NCBI GenBank assembly: GCA_003194525.1
Contig: NBIV01000101.1
Span: 124,001-188,000 of the forward strand
From: Gracilariopsis chorda
Lineage: Eukaryota > Rhodophyta > Florideophyceae > Gracilariales > Gracilariaceae
Reading direction: 5' to 3'
Length of the DNA: 64,000 nt
The translations under genes were made by a program, and so were the position numbers. Shown piece after piece: positions 62,990 through 64,000 of this stretch (its first letter is position 1; each line of letters opens with the position of its first letter). Under the pieces are notes generated by a model. The model saw only the letters and a program-made list of their open reading frames with translations, was not told the origin of the DNA and did not search any database.

Positions 62990-64000
62990 AAGGCAACCAT
63001 ATAGGGAACTAGCGCGACCGGGGGTGTGTGTGAAAACACGTACAAGGCTGTCACTGACAGAGAAGAACTAACGTACACTGTCTGAGCGCCACATCCGTCG
63101 CTGACAGACTTCAGTATCCCAAAGGTCACGTATTATCCCAATCTGAGTAAAGCCCTACCCCCCAGGAGACCTACATGGACTCCCGGCAGATTCCTGTGCC
63201 GATTATATTCGCTTGTGACAGAGGTCCCCCTACACTGCGCCACTATGAACTTCTCTCACTTGAAAGAAGCCCATTCGACAACTGTACCTAATGCAAATTT
63301 CGACATTGCACTTACTGTATTGTATATAAAATATTACAATAAACCAGCGCAACATCACATGGGATGAGGAGTAATTGAAAGAACCCTGTGAATACATGGG
63401 ACAGTAGTATAGAGAGAACAGGTTTGCGACACGCAAAATATCTCAGTGGTACTATGGCTACACTTGGGAGGGCATTTCCAACAAATATCGGACCTATTAC
63501 TGCTAGTGGCAAAATATCAGACGTGAGAATTACAACAACGGGACCTTTACAAAAACTAAAGACTCAATCTACCAATCTTTTGAACTGCAGAATTAACCAT
63601 ATTATGAAAGTAATGCGATGAAGGACAATGAAATGGAGTATTTTGTTTCCAAGGTGCACTCCCTCTCATGCGTTTCATCCGAAGACTGCATGCGACACCT
63701 AGAAGTGCCTTTTATCCGTGATCCGTAACACAATATATGTGTATATATATAGATTGGCTGGCCTTGTCATTTTCATCTTACTAGTATTCAATTTGCTTGT
63801 AACCATCTTCTCCTTCAATGATCTTACAAAAAACCTGGAGTATTCATCTCAGGAATATACAGTTTTCCGGTACCCTTATGTGTATTCATACTAAGATTTT
63901 CTCAAATTGTGCATGAAATGACCTGAAGCAAGAACGGGGGTTTTGGGCTGGAGCTGCCTATGTATTCTGGGGGTTCTCCTGTATATAAATCGCTTCAAAA
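62990..64000. other. End of window, no supported gene
   Basis: AT-rich after element 2 with TATATGTGTATATATATAGA at about 63735. It could contain the 3' LTR of element 2, but I could not match it to the element's upstream region. No ORF here is convincing. Confidence 0.4.

Noticed and set aside
1-64000. tRNA, rRNA, snRNA genes and prokaryotic operons
   Set aside because: No cloverleaf with a convincing GTTCGA loop and paired acceptor was found by eye, and gene structure is eukaryotic. A tRNAscan-SE and Infernal run would settle RNA genes.

Overview
The window looks like nuclear DNA of a photosynthetic eukaryote with a compact genome, most likely a red alga and probably a florideophyte. Genes are close together on both strands, mostly intronless or with short GT-AG introns (75-113 nt). 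Several products imply a plastid: a CCB2/CCB4-type cytochrome b6f assembly factor, a POLLUX-like envelope channel and a YqgE-type protein with a transit-like leader. DHFR is not fused to thymidylate synthase in the part seen here. The red-algal assignment is inference from this gene set and style; no marker gene proves it.

Layout. Positions 1-46.3 kb form a gene-dense island: CCB4-like, NO66-like JmjC oxygenase, POLLUX-like channel, a 2.5-kb tandem array, a C2H2 zinc-finger protein, choline/ethanolamine phosphotransferase, a secreted methyltransferase-like protein, a DHHC-family protein, DHFR, PurM, a mitochondrial ribosomal protein, a ubiquitin-conjugating enzyme, KTI12, ORC5, a class I haem peroxidase, a DM13/DOMON/b561 protein, a type II membrane protein, DUF3228, a proline-rich membrane protein, ArfGAP, a two-domain trehalose phosphate synthase/phosphatase, a YqgE-like protein, an orphan, RPN12 and GUF1/LepA. 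Neighbours share no pathway; many pairs are convergent with 3' ends less than 100 bp apart. Two genes (channel, RPN12) each need a single-base correction in a homopolymer run.

From about 46.3 kb to the end is a repeat island. It holds a decayed pogo/Tigger-like DNA transposon, a short dispersed repeat, two near-identical solo LTRs of 825-826 bp in opposite orientation, a GC-rich minisatellite with a two-part period, and two decayed Ty1/copia polyproteins of clearly different lineages. Both LTR insertions resolve to the base: copy A has a GTAGC target duplication and an unoccupied homologous site survives at 33.47 kb; copy B interrupts the integrase of the second copia element with a CAACC duplication. 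The LTRs are unusually dense in small perfect hairpins, some kept despite sequence change between copies. This is the most unusual structure in the window.

No rRNA, tRNA or CRISPR array was recognised.
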